Of a DNA stretch of 6,419 nt, positions 6,095 through 6,419 are shown in pieces. The position numbers and the translations under genes are program-made. Each line of letters starts with the position of its first letter. Positions within the stretch are counted from its first letter, which is position 1. The stretch is from Pseudomonadota bacterium. Its GTDB lineage: Bacteria; Pseudomonadota; Alphaproteobacteria; Sphingomonadales; Sphingomonadaceae. The stretch is taken from positions 1 to 6,419 of the forward strand of contig CANJKQ010000062.1 in NCBI GenBank assembly GCA_947474905.1. The letters are read 5' to 3'. The notes under the pieces are model-generated. The model searched no databases, was not told the DNA's origin, and worked only from the letters and a program-made list of their open reading frames with translations.

Positions 6095-6419
6095 ATGAAT
6101 GACCCCACCACCATCCGCCGCCTCTACGGCCGCCGCGCCGGGCATAAGCTGCGCGTTGGGCAGGCAGCGCTGATCGAGGCGATGCTGCCCGAACTCGCGG
6201 TGCCGGAGGATGGCTCGCTCGATTCCATGCGGCTGTTCGGCGATGCCAGCGGGTCGGAGCGCCCGCTTCATTTCGAGATCGGTTTTGGCGGTGGCGAGCA
6301 TCTGGCCTGGCAAGCCGCGCAGAACCCCGACACTGGTTTTATCGGCTGCGAGCCGTTCCTGAATGGCGTGGTCAGCGCGCTCAACCACATCCGCGATGGC
6401 GCGCTCGCCAATGTCCGCC
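6095..6419 (+). CDS. trmB: tRNA (guanine-N7-)-methyltransferase, 5' part (cut by window edge)
   Basis: TrmB places the N7-methyl group on G46 of tRNA using SAM. The 108 complete codons present read MNDPTTIRRLYGRRAGHKL and continue to a Rossmann-type SAM-binding motif, HFEIGFGGGEHL (about 63-74). GFIGCEPFLNGV (about 86-97) follows, matching the family's next strand, whose acidic residue helps bind SAM. The RLYGRR...LR N-terminus is typical of alphaproteobacterial TrmB. The rest of the methyltransferase domain lies beyond the window. The ATG at 6095 has no clear Shine-Dalgarno, and the frame is open for a short way upstream, but the N-terminus from this ATG fits the family. Position after metK is common in alphaproteobacteria. 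Confidence 0.92.
   Translation, partial: MNDPTTIRRLYGRRAGHKLRVGQAALIEAMLPELAVPEDGSLDSMRLFGDASGSERPLHFEIGFGGGEHLAWQAAQNPDTGFIGCEPFLNGVVSALNHIRDGALANVR

Overview
The window reads as a piece of chromosome from a GC-rich alphaproteobacterium, most likely a sphingomonad. The reasons are the housekeeping order corC, lnt, metK, trmB, the strong G/C preference at third codon positions, and intergenic palindromes of the 'CGTCACCCCAGC...GCTGGGGTGACG' and 'CGTCATTGCGAG...GAAGCAATCC' types that I associate with sphingomonad genomes. The lineage is inferred from content; no marker gene such as 16S is present.

Layout. A CorC/YbeX-type double-CBS protein (16-945) opens the window; a TGA in its frame at 4-6 may end an upstream gene, possibly ybeY. 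A 170-base gap follows, holding a long imperfect inverted repeat (997-1077). Next comes a membrane-anchored PQQ-type sorbosone/glucose dehydrogenase-like beta-propeller (1116-2444). It converges on a small VOC/glyoxalase-fold gene on the minus strand (2591-3013), and a second palindromic repeat cluster (2479-2576) fills the space between the two 3' ends. The VOC gene and lnt (apolipoprotein N-acyltransferase, 3113-4705) diverge from a 99-base intergenic region. A 67-base spacer then leads to metK (S-adenosylmethionine synthetase, 4773-5957). A third palindromic repeat (5963-6043) precedes the 5' part of trmB (tRNA m7G46 methyltransferase, 6095 to the window edge).

How the genes relate. corC and lnt are adjacent in many proteobacteria and serve envelope and lipoprotein functions. 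MetK makes the SAM that TrmB uses. The dehydrogenase and VOC genes look like an accessory pair placed inside this conserved run, which leaves lnt needing its own promoter.

The most interesting part is the lnt-metK spacer. It carries an AT-rich 22-bp dyad (4710-4731), which looks like a repressor operator. Just downstream is a 7-base element, TCGGAAA, that can pair either with a nearby TTTCCGA or with an identical TTTCCGA that touches the metK start codon. Together these suggest layered transcriptional and perhaps translational control of SAM synthesis. Everything else belongs to well-known families, and I see no prophage, CRISPR array, toxin-antitoxin pair, insertion sequence or RNA gene.
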